Assembly: GCA_046756945.1 (NCBI GenBank)
Contig: JBHHXI010000067.1
Span: 1 to 16,604, forward strand
Direction of reading: 5' to 3'
Length of the DNA stretch: 16,604 bases
From: JACZQZ01 sp046756945
GTDB lineage: Bacteria > Pseudomonadota > Alphaproteobacteria > Rhodospirillales > 2-02-FULL-58-16
The position numbers and the translations under genes are program-made. This document shows positions 8,573 to 15,485 of the stretch, one piece after another. Below the pieces are notes generated by a model. The model was not told the origin of the DNA and made no database searches. It saw only the letters and a list, made by a program, of their open reading frames with translations. Every line of letters starts with the position of its first letter. Position 1 is the first letter of the stretch.

Positions 8573-9304
8573 ATGCTGAACATCGCCGACGTTCATGCCT
8601 TTTACGGCAATATCGAAGCCTTGCGGGGCGTCGACGTGGAGGTGAAGCAGGGCGAGATCGTCACCCTGATCGGCGCCAACGGCGCCGGAAAGTCGACCCT
8701 GCTGATGACCATCTGCGGCAATCCGCGCGCCGCCAGGGGCCGCATCGTCTTCGACGGCGAGGATATCTCGGCCAAGCCCACCCACGAGATTATCCGCAGC
8801 GGCATCGCCCAGGCGCCCGAGGGCCGGCGCATCTTTCCCCACATGACGGTGATAGAAAATCTGCTCATGGGGGCCATCACCAGCGAGCCCAGGCACCTGG
8901 CGGAAGATCTGGAGAAGGTTTTCGCCCTGTTTCCCATCCTCAAGGAAAGGCGGGAGCAGCGCGGCGGCACCCTGTCGGGGGGCGAGCAGCAAATGCTGGC
9001 CATAGCCCGCGCCCTGATGAGCCGGCCCAGGTTGTTGCTCCTGGACGAACCGTCGCTCGGCCTGGCGCCGATGCTGGTCAAGCAGATTTTCTCGGTGATC
9101 AAGGCGATCAACGCCGAACAGAACGTCACCGTGTTCCTGGTCGAGCAGAACGCCTTCCACGCGCTCCGGCTGGCCCACCGCGGCTACGTCATGGCCAACG
9201 GACGCATTCTCATGAGCGGCACTGGCGCCGAGCTGCTGGCCAACGAAGAAATCCGCTCCGCTTACCTGGAGGGCGGCCGTGATACCAAGGAGCGCAGATC
9301 ATGA
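8573..9304 (+). CDS. livF: Branched-chain amino acid ABC transporter ATP-binding protein LivF
   Basis: This is the second ATPase of the LIV importer, partner of LivG. The 243-residue protein shows Walker A GANGAGKST, the Q-loop region (IAQAPEGRRIFPHMTVIENL), a canonical LSGGEQQMLAIARALM signature, Walker B LLLLDEPSLGLAP and the LivF-typical VFLVEQN, where Gln replaces the switch His. The start is uncertain by three codons. ATG at 8573 gives the usual family N-terminus, but GTG at 8564, whose GTGA overlaps the livG stop, sits closer to the AAGGGG ribosome site (8554-8559) and would suit coupling. The stop overlaps the next start as ATGA (9301-9304). Confidence 0.96.
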   Translation: MLNIADVHAFYGNIEALRGVDVEVKQGEIVTLIGANGAGKSTLLMTICGNPRAARGRIVFDGEDISAKPTHEIIRSGIAQAPEGRRIFPHMTVIENLLMGAITSEPRHLAEDLEKVFALFPILKERREQRGGTLSGGEQQMLAIARALMSRPRLLLLDEPSLGLAPMLVKQIFSVIKAINAEQNVTVFLVEQNAFHALRLAHRGYVMANGRILMSGTGAELLANEEIRSAYLEGGRDTKERRS

Positions 9305-9639
9305 CAGAGGCGCTCACACTAAATCCGTGGACCGTCGTTATCCTGGTCGCCATGTGGTTTGCCGCCACCATGACCGCGAAGGCCCTGGCCAATACGTGGC
9401 GGCCGATGTGGCAGCCCGTCGCCTACTGTGGCCTGCTCGGTTTCGCCGACCGTTTCCTGGTGTTCGCGCTTTACGACGGTGATTTGTTTTCCCTCACCGG
9501 CTACCTGGTTGATACAGCCGTCCTCATCGCCATCTCCCTGCTCGCGTTCCAGCTCACCAAGGCGAAAAAGATGGTCAGCCAGTATCCCTGGCTGTACGAG
9601 TCCGCCGGGCCGCTCGGATGGCGAAAGTTAAGGGAATGA
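9301..9639 (+). CDS. Small membrane protein coupled to the liv transporter (DUF6867-like)
   Basis: This 112-residue protein has probably three hydrophobic segments: NPWTVVILVAMWFAATMTAK (about 8-27), a middle one near VAYCGLLGFADRFLVFALY, and LVDTAVLIAISLLAFQLTKA (about 69-88). A short cytoplasmic tail rich in Trp/Lys follows. I recall proteins of this type next to liv genes in alphaproteobacteria under the label DUF6867; the function is unknown. Its ATG overlaps the livF stop by four bases, so it is translated with the transporter and may assist assembly or regulation of the permease complex. That role is inference from position alone. No catalytic motif is seen. Confidence 0.85.
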   Translation: MTEALTLNPWTVVILVAMWFAATMTAKALANTWRPMWQPVAYCGLLGFADRFLVFALYDGDLFSLTGYLVDTAVLIAISLLAFQLTKAKKMVSQYPWLYESAGPLGWRKLRE

Positions 9640-9655
9640 TGGCTCGGCCCGTTTG

Positions 9656-9685
9656 TTGGTTGCCACAGCCCCTATGCGTGATAAC
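9656..9685 (+). promoter_or_regulatory. Candidate livJ promoter
   Basis: TTGGTT (9656-9661) and GATAAC (9680-9685) are separated by 18 bases, a plausible sigma-70-type promoter for livJ. Transcription would begin near 9692, placing the stem-loop at 9691-9729 at the very 5' end of the message. The hexamers are imperfect, so confidence is moderate. A separate promoter would explain higher expression of the binding protein than of the membrane components. Confidence 0.4.
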
Positions 9686-9690
9686 CTGTT

Positions 9691-9729
9691 GTCCAAGCCG
9701 CCCCATCCGTGGCGGTCAACGTCTTGGAC
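9691..9729 (+). ncRNA. Structured leader stem-loop upstream of livJ
   Basis: GTCCAAG (9691-9697) pairs with CTTGGAC (9723-9729), and directly inside it CCGCC (9698-9702) pairs with GGCGG (9711-9715), leaving an asymmetric bulge TCAACGT. That is 12 base pairs in one interrupted stem. A further pair, GGTTGCC (9658-9664) with GGCAACC (9754-9760), could close a larger structure of about 100 nucleotides if transcription comes from upstream. The element lies between the small membrane protein gene and the livJ ribosome site. Possible roles are message stabilisation, processing or ligand-dependent control; the sequence does not decide among them. Confidence 0.5.
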
Positions 9730-9795
9730 ACCCATGGCCTCCCGCTGCGTCGGGGCAACCGTGGGAGCCCTTAAATTAGGGAGGTAATACCAGAC

Positions 9796-10899
9796 ATGCC
9801 AAAACTTAAACTTGCATTGGTAGCCGCAGCCGCTGTCATGGCGGCGGGTTTAACCCCGGCCAAGGCCGAAATCACCATCGCCACCACCGGTCCCATGACC
9901 GGCCAGTACGCGTCCTTCGGCGAGCAGTTCAGGCGCGGCGCTGAAATGGTGGTAAAGGACATCAACGCCGCCGGCGGCGTCCTTGGCCAAAAGCTCAAGC
10001 TCCTCATCCTGGACGACGCGTGCGACCCCAAACAGGCCGTCGCCGTCGCCAACAAGGCCGTCAGCGATGGCGTGGTGTTCGTCGCCGGGCATTTCTGCTC
10101 GGGCTCGTCGATCCCGGCATCGAAGGTCTACACCGAGGAAGGCATCCTGCAGATTTCTCCGGCCTCGACCAACCCGAAGCTGACCGAGGAAGGCGGCCCC
10201 AACGTGTTCCGCGTCTGCGGCCGTGACGACCAGCAGGGCGAGGTGGCCGGGAATTACCTTGCCGAAAAGTTCGGCGGCAAAAAGATCGCCATCCTTCACG
10301 ACAAGACCGCCTACGGCAAGGGCCTGGCCGACGAGACCAGGAAGCAGCTCAAAAAGCGCGGCGTGAAGGACGCCATGTACGAGGCGTACACGGCCGGCGA
10401 AAAGGACTACTCGGCGATCATCAGCAAGATGAAGCAGGCGGGCATCGATGTCTTCTATCTTGGCGGGTATCACACCGAGGCCGGGCTTATGATCCGCCAG
10501 GCCCGTGAGCAGGGCTACGGCGTACAACTGGTGTCCGGCGATGCCCTGGTCACCAACGAGTTCTGGGACATCACCGGCAAGGCCGGCGAGGGGACCCTGA
10601 TGACCTTCAGCCCCGACCCCGCCAAGAACCCGGTGGCGAAGCCGGTGGTCGACCGCTTCCTCAAGGCGGGCTACAAGCCCGAGGGGTACACGCTGTACAC
10701 CTACGGCGCCATCCAGGTCTGGGCCCAAGCGGTGAAAAAGGCCGGCACCACGAATACGGACAAGTTGATCGCCGTCCTCAGGGCCAACCAGTTCGACACC
10801 GTGCTCGGCAAGATCGGCTTTGACAAGAAGGGCGACGTGACCGCCCCGGGCTACGTCTTCTACGAATGGAGCGGAGGCAAGTACGATTACGTCAAGTAA
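9796..10899 (+). CDS. livJ: Periplasmic branched-chain amino acid-binding protein LivJ/LivK
   Basis: This is the substrate-capturing component of the LIV importer, delivering branched-chain amino acids to LivHM. The 367-residue precursor has a Sec signal peptide (MPKLKLALVAAAAVMAAG to AKA, cleavage after residue 24), then the typical mature start EITIATTGPMTGQYASFGEQ. Cys76 (DDACDPKQA) and Cys101 (GHFCSGSS) match the disulphide of E. coli LivJ. The ligand-site motifs FCSGSSIPAS and SPASTNPKLT are present, and two periplasmic-binding lobes span the full length. The ribosome site GGGAGGTAAT is strong. It follows the permease and ATPase genes, with its own leader, and ends before a strong terminator. 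Exact amino acid preference cannot be read from the sequence. Confidence 0.96.
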   Translation: MPKLKLALVAAAAVMAAGLTPAKAEITIATTGPMTGQYASFGEQFRRGAEMVVKDINAAGGVLGQKLKLLILDDACDPKQAVAVANKAVSDGVVFVAGHFCSGSSIPASKVYTEEGILQISPASTNPKLTEEGGPNVFRVCGRDDQQGEVAGNYLAEKFGGKKIAILHDKTAYGKGLADETRKQLKKRGVKDAMYEAYTAGEKDYSAIISKMKQAGIDVFYLGGYHTEAGLMIRQAREQGYGVQLVSGDALVTNEFWDITGKAGEGTLMTFSPDPAKNPVAKPVVDRFLKAGYKPEGYTLYTYGAIQVWAQAVKKAGTTNTDKLIAVLRANQFDTVLGKIGFDKKGDVTAPGYVFYEWSGGKYDYVK

Positions 10900-10924
10900 A
10901 GCCCGCTCACACGTTGAAAATTCA

Positions 10925-10950
10925 GGCCCGGCATCCGCCGGGCCTTTTTT
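10925..10950 (+). terminator. Rho-independent terminator of the liv locus
   Basis: A perfect 8-base-pair GC stem, GGCCCGGC (10925-10932) with GCCGGGCC (10937-10944), has a four-base loop ATCC and is followed by six T residues. It lies 26 bases after the livJ stop and ends transcription before the convergent mucR gene. Confidence 0.95.
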
Positions 10951-11033
10951 CGTCCGCGCCGCCGCCACGGAAACAAAACCGCGCTCCGCAACGGCGGAAC
11001 GCGGTTATTCTTCACGGCACCGGGCCGCCGAGG

Positions 11034-11561
11034 TTATTTGCGCCGCCCCTTGCCCTTGCTCTTGACCTTGCCCTTGCTCTTGCTCTTGCTCTTGACTTTG
11101 GCCGTGGCCTTGGCTGTGGCCTTGACCTTGCCTTTGCCCTTCCGCGTGGTCTTGCGGCCGAGCCCGATCTTCTTGGCGAATTCCGAGCGCTTCTTGGCAT
11201 AGTTGGGGGCGACCATGGGATAATCGGGCAACAGGTTCCACTTGGCGCGGTATTCCTGGGGCGTCATGTTATAGGTGGTGCGAAGATGGCGCTTGAGCAT
11301 CTTCAGCTTCTTGCCGTCTTCCAGGCAGACGATGAAATCCGGCGTCACCGACCGGCGGATGGAAACCGCGGGCTTCTGCGGCGTTGTCGTGCCCCCGGCG
11401 GCCGCGGCATCCGCGGCGCTCAGCGACTCGAAGATGGTGTTTATGACCTCGGGCACCCCGCCCGTCGGCATTTTATTGTTGCTGAGGTAGGCGGCGACCA
11501 CGTCGACCGCCATGCGCAACACATCATCGCGGGAGACTTTTTCTGGAACGCTTTCTTTCAT
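11034..11561 (-). CDS. mucR: MucR/Ros-family transcriptional regulator with lysine-rich tail
   Basis: This is a global regulator of the Ros/MucR family, DNA-binding proteins that control surface polysaccharide, motility and pili in alphaproteobacteria and bind AT-rich DNA somewhat like H-NS. The 175-residue protein has the N-terminal helical part (1-50, used for oligomerisation in the family), an Ala/Gly/Thr linker, and the Ros domain at about 70-135 (IVCLEDGKKLKMLKRHLRTT, then MTPQEYRAKW and DYPMVAPNYA). Only two of the four Ros zinc ligands remain: Cys79 and His92 are kept, while Asp82 and Tyr97 replace Cys and His, so classical zinc binding is doubtful. Residues 137-175 form a histone-H1-like tail with 16 Lys and no acidic residue. 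ATG at 11561 has GAGG upstream. It converges on livJ and is divergent from rpiB. Confidence 0.92.
   Translation of the reverse strand: MKESVPEKVSRDDVLRMAVDVVAAYLSNNKMPTGGVPEVINTIFESLSAADAAAAGGTTTPQKPAVSIRRSVTPDFIVCLEDGKKLKMLKRHLRTTYNMTPQEYRAKWNLLPDYPMVAPNYAKKRSEFAKKIGLGRKTTRKGKGKVKATAKATAKVKSKSKSKGKVKSKGKGRRK
11037..11153 (-). repeat. Low-complexity lysine codon repeat in the mucR 3' end
   Basis: The plus strand here is a run of near-tandem CTTGCC/CTTGCT/CTTGAC hexamers, which read on the minus strand as alternating Lys codons with Gly, Val, Ala or Ser. It encodes residues 137-175 of the MucR-family protein. Such repeats change length readily by slippage, so tail length may differ between strains. 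Confidence 0.75.
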
Positions 11562-11601
11562 CTGTCGACGCCTCGCACAAGTTTACGTTACATATTGTTT
11601 T

Positions 11602-11631
11602 ATCTAACGCATGAAGGGATTACTCTGTCAA
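11602..11631 (-). promoter_or_regulatory. Probable mucR promoter
   Basis: On the minus strand a perfect TTGACA (11631-11626) is followed after 18 bases by TTAGAT (11607-11602). Transcription would start near 11594 and give a leader of about 33 nucleotides. The surrounding DNA is AT-rich, which would suit the autorepression known for MucR-family proteins; no defined operator is visible. Confidence 0.55.
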
Positions 11632-11755
11632 TTTAAAACCAGAAAACGCTCAGTATTTGTTTCGTGAACACGGCAACATCGTCAGTAATGTCGACTGGCC
11701 GATAATTCCCGGGCGCCGATGTCCTGGCACCACCTTCCGTACTGTATAAATCCCC

Positions 11756-11775
11756 GGGACGACGTTGTCCCTTTT
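11756..11775 (+). terminator. Orphan terminator-like hairpin
   Basis: GGGAC and GTCCC (extended by one G-U pair) enclose a short loop and are followed by TTTT. No plus-strand gene lies upstream, since mucR is read the other way. The hairpin could end a small RNA transcribed from the mucR side or be a chance structure; the stem is short and the T-run only four. Confidence 0.3.
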
Positions 11776-11848
11776 CGCGCGCTAGCGGACGGTCGTGCAA
11801 AGGCGCCCGGCAGGCGTTCCATTTGCCCAGGGTCCGGGTTCTGTTTGC

Positions 11849-11857
11849 CTATACTGT
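11849..11857 (+). promoter_or_regulatory. Candidate -10 element upstream of rpiB
   Basis: CTATACTGT contains the -10-like hexamer TATACT (11850-11855) and is identical to the nonamer at 4762-4770. There is no -35 at standard spacing. Transcription from here would give a leader of about 140 nucleotides before rpiB. Confidence 0.4.
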
Positions 11858-12000
11858 GCTATTGCCGTTCCCGCCCCGATGGAATGCCGGCCGCGGGGCC
11901 GACGCGATAACTTGTGGCAGGCTGGTATGGCAGTTCGATATATGGTATCTAGCAGGATATTTAGCGGGGCCGCTCGGTTCACCCAAAAAACGCACGCGTC

Positions 12001-12444
12001 ATGCCACGGAACACCATCGCCATCGCCAGTGATCACGCCGGGCTCGAACTCAAGTCCGTGCTCAAAAATGACCTCGCGGAGCAGGGATTCAGCGTACTGG
12101 ACCTTGGCACCGACAGCCCCGATTCGGTCGATTATCCGGACTTCGGCTATGCCCTGGCCGCCGCCGTGAAGGACGGCAGGGCGGAGCGGGGGGTATTGGT
12201 CTGCGGCAGCGGCATCGGCGTCAGCATCGCCGCCAACCGCACCCCGGAAATCCGTGCCGCGTTGACCCATGACGTCGAAGATGCGCGACTGGCGCGCCAG
12301 CACAACGACGCCAACGTCATCTGTTTCGGCGGGCGGACGATAGCCGCCGATACGGCGCGCGATTGCCTGCGGGTTTTCCTGGAAACCGAATTCGAAGGCG
12401 GCCGCCACGCCCGCCGCGTCGAAAAACTGTCCCATCCCCAATAA
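12001..12444 (+). CDS. rpiB: Ribose-5-phosphate isomerase B
   Basis: It interconverts ribose 5-phosphate and ribulose 5-phosphate in the non-oxidative pentose phosphate pathway, in the cytoplasm. The 147-residue protein (family usually 140-155) has the RpiB/LacAB motifs: ASDHAGLELK near the N-terminus with Asp11-His12, DYPDFGYALA, the active-site VCGSGIGVSIAANR with catalytic Cys68, and ARQHNDANVICFGGR with His101. The start ATG at 12001 lacks a recognisable Shine-Dalgarno sequence. It is the first gene of the rpiB-glyA-nrdR-ribD series; glyA starts 22 bases after its stop. The pairing with glyA is common in alphaproteobacteria. Assignment to the B type rather than the unrelated RpiA is firm. 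Confidence 0.95.
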   Translation: MPRNTIAIASDHAGLELKSVLKNDLAEQGFSVLDLGTDSPDSVDYPDFGYALAAAVKDGRAERGVLVCGSGIGVSIAANRTPEIRAALTHDVEDARLARQHNDANVICFGGRTIAADTARDCLRVFLETEFEGGRHARRVEKLSHPQ

Positions 12445-12466
12445 TGCATAAGAAGGACCACCGTTG

Positions 12467-13777
12467 ATGTTTGCCGCCGATGCCGAAAATCCCTCCGAAA
12501 TCCATGACCGGTTCTTCAGCGAGCCGCTGACCGACAGCGACCCGGATATCCACGCCGCCATCCAGGGCGAATTGAGACGCCAGCAGGACCATATCGAGCT
12601 GATCGCCTCGGAAAACATCGTGTCACGCGCCGTGCTCGATGCCCAGGGCGGTGTGATGACCAACAAATATGCCGAAGGCTATCCCGGGCACCGGTATTAC
12701 GGCGGGTGCGGTTTCGTCGACGCGGCCGAATCCCTGGCCATCGAGCGGGTGAAGACTTTGTTCGACTGCGCCTTCGCCAACGTCCAGCCCCATTCCGGCG
12801 CCCAGGCCAACGGGGCGGTATTGCTGGCGCTGCTGCGGCCCGGCGACACGATCATGGGCCTGTCGCTTGCCGCCGGTGGACATCTGACCCACGGCGCGCC
12901 GCCTTCCCAGTCGGGCCGGTGGTTCACCGCCGTCCAGTACGGCGTCGGCGGTGAGGACGGCCTGATTGACTATGACGAGGTCGATCGCCTGGCCGGGGAA
13001 CACCGGCCGAGGCTGATCATCGCCGGCGGCTCGGCCTACCCGCGGACCCTCGATTTCGAACGGTTCCGCGCCATCGCCGACGCCGTCGGGGCGTACCTGA
13101 TGGTCGACATGGCCCACATCGCCGGCCTGGTGTGCGCCGGCGTTCATCCCAGCCCGCTGCCCCACGCCCACGTGGTCACCAGCACGACGCACAAGACCCT
13201 GCGCGGGCCGCGGGGCGGCTTGATCCTCACCAACGATCCCGAGATCGCCAGGAAAATGGACTCCGCCGTTTTCCCGGGTCTCCAGGGCGGCCCGCTGATG
13301 CACGTGATCGCGGCCAAGGCGGTGGCCTTCGGCGAGGCCCTGCGTCCCGACTTCCAGTCCTACGCCAAGACCACCGTGGAGAACGCCAAGGTCCTCGCCT
13401 CGATTCTTCTGGAGCGCGGCTTCGATATCGTGTCGGGGGGCACGGACACCCACTTGTTGCTGGTCGATCTGAGGCCCAAGGCGCTTACCGGCAGGGCCGC
13501 CGAGGCCAGCCTGGAACGCGCCCACATCACGTGCAACAAGAACGGCATTCCGTTCGACCCGGAAAAGCCGACGGTCACCTCGGGCATTCGCTTGGGAACG
13601 CCCGCGGGAACCACGCGCGGCTTCGGGCCGGGCGAATTCCGCCAGGTCGGCCAGTTGATCAGCGACGTGCTGGAGCACCTTGCCGCCAATCCCGACGACA
13701 ACAGCGCGGCCGAAGGCGCGGCGCGGGAAAAAGTCGCGGACTTGTGCCGGCGGTTTCCGGTCTATCCGAACGCGTGA
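12467..13777 (+). CDS. glyA: Serine hydroxymethyltransferase
   Basis: This PLP enzyme converts serine and tetrahydrofolate into glycine and 5,10-methylenetetrahydrofolate, the main source of one-carbon units. The 436-residue protein has the N-terminal ELIASENIVSRAVLDAQG, the NKYAEGYPGHRYYGGC loop, the YLMVDMAHIAGLV strand with PLP-contacting Asp and His, and the lysine motif STTHKTLRGPRGG with Lys243 as the expected Schiff-base residue. FPGLQGGPLMHVIAAKAVAF and GIRLGTPAGTTRGF are intact. ATG at 12467 is favoured over TTG at 12464 because AAGGA lies 9 bases before it. nrdR starts 36 bases downstream, probably in the same transcript. Length and motifs match bacterial SHMT, with a slightly extended N-terminus. 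Confidence 0.97.
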   Translation: MFAADAENPSEIHDRFFSEPLTDSDPDIHAAIQGELRRQQDHIELIASENIVSRAVLDAQGGVMTNKYAEGYPGHRYYGGCGFVDAAESLAIERVKTLFDCAFANVQPHSGAQANGAVLLALLRPGDTIMGLSLAAGGHLTHGAPPSQSGRWFTAVQYGVGGEDGLIDYDEVDRLAGEHRPRLIIAGGSAYPRTLDFERFRAIADAVGAYLMVDMAHIAGLVCAGVHPSPLPHAHVVTSTTHKTLRGPRGGLILTNDPEIARKMDSAVFPGLQGGPLMHVIAAKAVAFGEALRPDFQSYAKTTVENAKVLASILLERGFDIVSGGTDTHLLLVDLRPKALTGRAAEASLERAHITCNKNGIPFDPEKPTVTSGIRLGTPAGTTRGFGPGEFRQVGQLISDVLEHLAANPDDNSAAEGAAREKVADLCRRFPVYPNA

Positions 13778-13813
13778 CCGGACGATAATCGGGGAGGGGG
13801 AGGACCAAAAACC

Positions 13814-14272
13814 ATGCGCTGTCCGTTTTGCGGCCACGGTGACACCCAGGTTAAAGACTCGCGTCCGACGGAGGAGAACGCCACCATCCGGCGGCGCCGC
13901 TACTGTCCCGAGTGCGGGTCCCGCTTCACCACCTTCGAGCGGGTCCAGCTGCGCGAGCTTTCCGTCATCAAGAAGGGCGGCGAGAAGGTCCTGTTCGACC
14001 GCGAGAAACTGATGCGCTCGCTGAGGATCGCGTTGCGCAAACGGCCGGTGGACGACGACCGCATCGAACGCATCGTCAACAGCATCCAGCGGCGCCTGGA
14101 AACCCTCGGCGAGAACGAAATCCCGACCAAGGTTGTCGGCGAGATGGTGATGGAGTACCTGGCCGACCTGGACCAGGTGGCATACGTGCGCTTCGCTTCG
14201 GTCTATCGCAACTTCCGCGAGGCCAAGGACTTCGAGGCCTTCGTGGGAAAACTGGGTGGCGGCGACGGCTGA
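13814..14272 (+). CDS. nrdR: Transcriptional repressor NrdR
   Basis: NrdR senses ATP/dATP and represses ribonucleotide reductase genes. The 152-residue protein has the N-terminal zinc ribbon with Cys3, Cys6, Cys31 and Cys34 (MRCPFCGHGDTQVKDSRPTE and RRRRYCPECGSRFTTFER), followed by an ATP-cone domain from about residue 49 (VIKKGGEKVLFDREKLMRSL through VAYVRFASVYRNF). Length and motifs match the family exactly. The start ATG has GGGGGAGGACC upstream, a strong ribosome site. No nrd genes or recognisable NrdR boxes are in the window, so its targets are elsewhere. The reading frame of ribD begins inside its last codons, a sign of coupled translation. Confidence 0.97.
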   Translation: MRCPFCGHGDTQVKDSRPTEENATIRRRRYCPECGSRFTTFERVQLRELSVIKKGGEKVLFDREKLMRSLRIALRKRPVDDDRIERIVNSIQRRLETLGENEIPTKVVGEMVMEYLADLDQVAYVRFASVYRNFREAKDFEAFVGKLGGGDG

Positions 14273-15371
14273 CGCCAACGACATCCATCACATGCGCGCG
14301 GCCCTGACCCTGGCACGGCGCGGGCTGGGCGCCGTGTGGCCCAATCCGGCCGTCGGTTGCGTGCTGGTGCGCGACGGCCGCGTGGTGGGGCGCGGCTGGA
14401 CCCAGCCGGGCGGCCGCCCCCACGCCGAGACCGAGGCCCTCAGCCGCGCCGGCGACGGGGCCGCGGGCGCCACCGCCTATGTCACCCTTGAGCCCTGTGC
14501 CCACCACGGGCGGACGCCGCCCTGTTCCGAGGCCCTTGCCGCGGCGGGGATCGTCAGCGCCGTGATCGCCCTGAAGGACCCCGATCCCAAGGTTTCGGGC
14601 CAGGGCATGGCCCGGCTTCGCGACGCCGGCGTCGCCGTCACCGACGGTGTCTGCGCGGCAGAGGCCGGCGAGGTCAACGCCGGGTTTTTCCTGCGCGTCG
14701 AGGAAGGCCGGCCGCTGTTCACCCTCAAGACGGCGACAACCCTGGACGGGCGCATCGCCACCCACGGGGGCGACAGCCGGTGGATCACCGGCGCGGCGGC
14801 CCGGGCCTGGGCCCACCGCCTGCGCGCCGACCACGACGCGGTGATGATCGGCATCGGCACGGCGCTCGCCGACGACCCCGTGCTCACCTGCCGCCTGCCC
14901 GGCCTGGAGGACCGCTCGCCGGTGCGTATCGTCGCCGACAGCCGCATGCGCCTGTCCCTCACCAGCCGGCTTGTGAAAACGGCGCGCGAAACGCCGACCT
15001 GGCTGATCACGGCGAGGGGCGGCGACACGGACAGGCGCGACGCATTCGCGGCGCTGGGCGTGACCGTGATCGAGGCGGACGCGGATGCCAGGGACCGCCC
15101 GTCGGTGCGCTGGATGGCCGGCGAGCTCGCCTCCCGGGGCCTGACCCGCGTCCTTGTCGAGGGCGGCGGTGTGCTGGCGGCGGAACTGCTGCGCGCCGAC
15201 CTCGTCGACCGGCTGGCCTGGTTCCGGGCCCCGCTTCTCTTCGGCGGCGACGGCGTTCCGGCCGCCGCGGCCTTCGGCGTCGACGCGCTGTCCGATGCCC
15301 CGGCGTTCGCGCGCTCCGCCGTGGTCGAGGCGGGGCCGGACATGATAGAGACCTATTGCCGCGAAACCTGA
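14256..15371 (+). CDS. ribD: Bifunctional riboflavin biosynthesis protein RibD
   Basis: It catalyses the deamination and then the reduction of the pyrimidine intermediate formed from GTP in riboflavin synthesis. The 371-residue protein has an N-terminal cytidine-deaminase-like zinc domain (PHAETEAL with His56 and catalytic Glu58; EPCAHHGRTPPC with Cys81 and Cys90). The reductase domain starts near residue 150 (FTLKTATTLDGRIATHGGDS, GIGTALADDP, VLVEGGGVLAAELL). The GTG at 14256 overlaps the nrdR end by 17 bases. An ATG at 14292 is possible, but it would remove residues normally present before the first helix and has no ribosome site either. nrdR-ribD order is usual; ribE, which often follows, is absent here. 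Confidence 0.94.
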   Translation: MAATADANDIHHMRAALTLARRGLGAVWPNPAVGCVLVRDGRVVGRGWTQPGGRPHAETEALSRAGDGAAGATAYVTLEPCAHHGRTPPCSEALAAAGIVSAVIALKDPDPKVSGQGMARLRDAGVAVTDGVCAAEAGEVNAGFFLRVEEGRPLFTLKTATTLDGRIATHGGDSRWITGAAARAWAHRLRADHDAVMIGIGTALADDPVLTCRLPGLEDRSPVRIVADSRMRLSLTSRLVKTARETPTWLITARGGDTDRRDAFAALGVTVIEADADARDRPSVRWMAGELASRGLTRVLVEGGGVLAAELLRADLVDRLAWFRAPLLFGGDGVPAAAAFGVDALSDAPAFARSAVVEAGPDMIETYCRET

Positions 15372-15485
15372 GGCCGGAACCCGACCTCAAGACCGGACGC
15401 GGTCACAACGGAAGTTAAACCGGGATGGACGCGATCCGCCCCGGCCATCTCCGCTTATTGGTCTGGATTTTCCGGAAACACCGCC
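15372..15485. other. Convergent intergenic region after ribD
   Basis: About 114 bases separate the ribD stop from the stop of the opposing oxygenase gene. A short hairpin GACCG-GACG-CGGTC lies near 15390-15403, without a T-run. A 40-codon plus-strand frame opening at 15425 has no ribosome site and crosses into the opposing gene; it is not called. No clear bidirectional terminator is seen. Confidence 0.35.

Larger units (their letters stand above)
11632..12000. other. Divergent mucR-rpiB intergenic region
   Basis: Beyond the mucR promoter, about 370 bases hold no convincing gene. Visible items are a terminator-like hairpin (GGGAC 11756-11760 pairing with GTCCC 11767-11771, followed by TTTT) with no plus-strand gene before it, and a -10-like CTATACTGT at 11849-11857. 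Short open frames in this region have no coding character or ribosome site. Confidence 0.4.

Noticed and set aside
12623..14284. Long minus-strand open frame across glyA and nrdR
   Set aside because: It is the antisense shadow of two fully recognised plus-strand genes; no domain seen.
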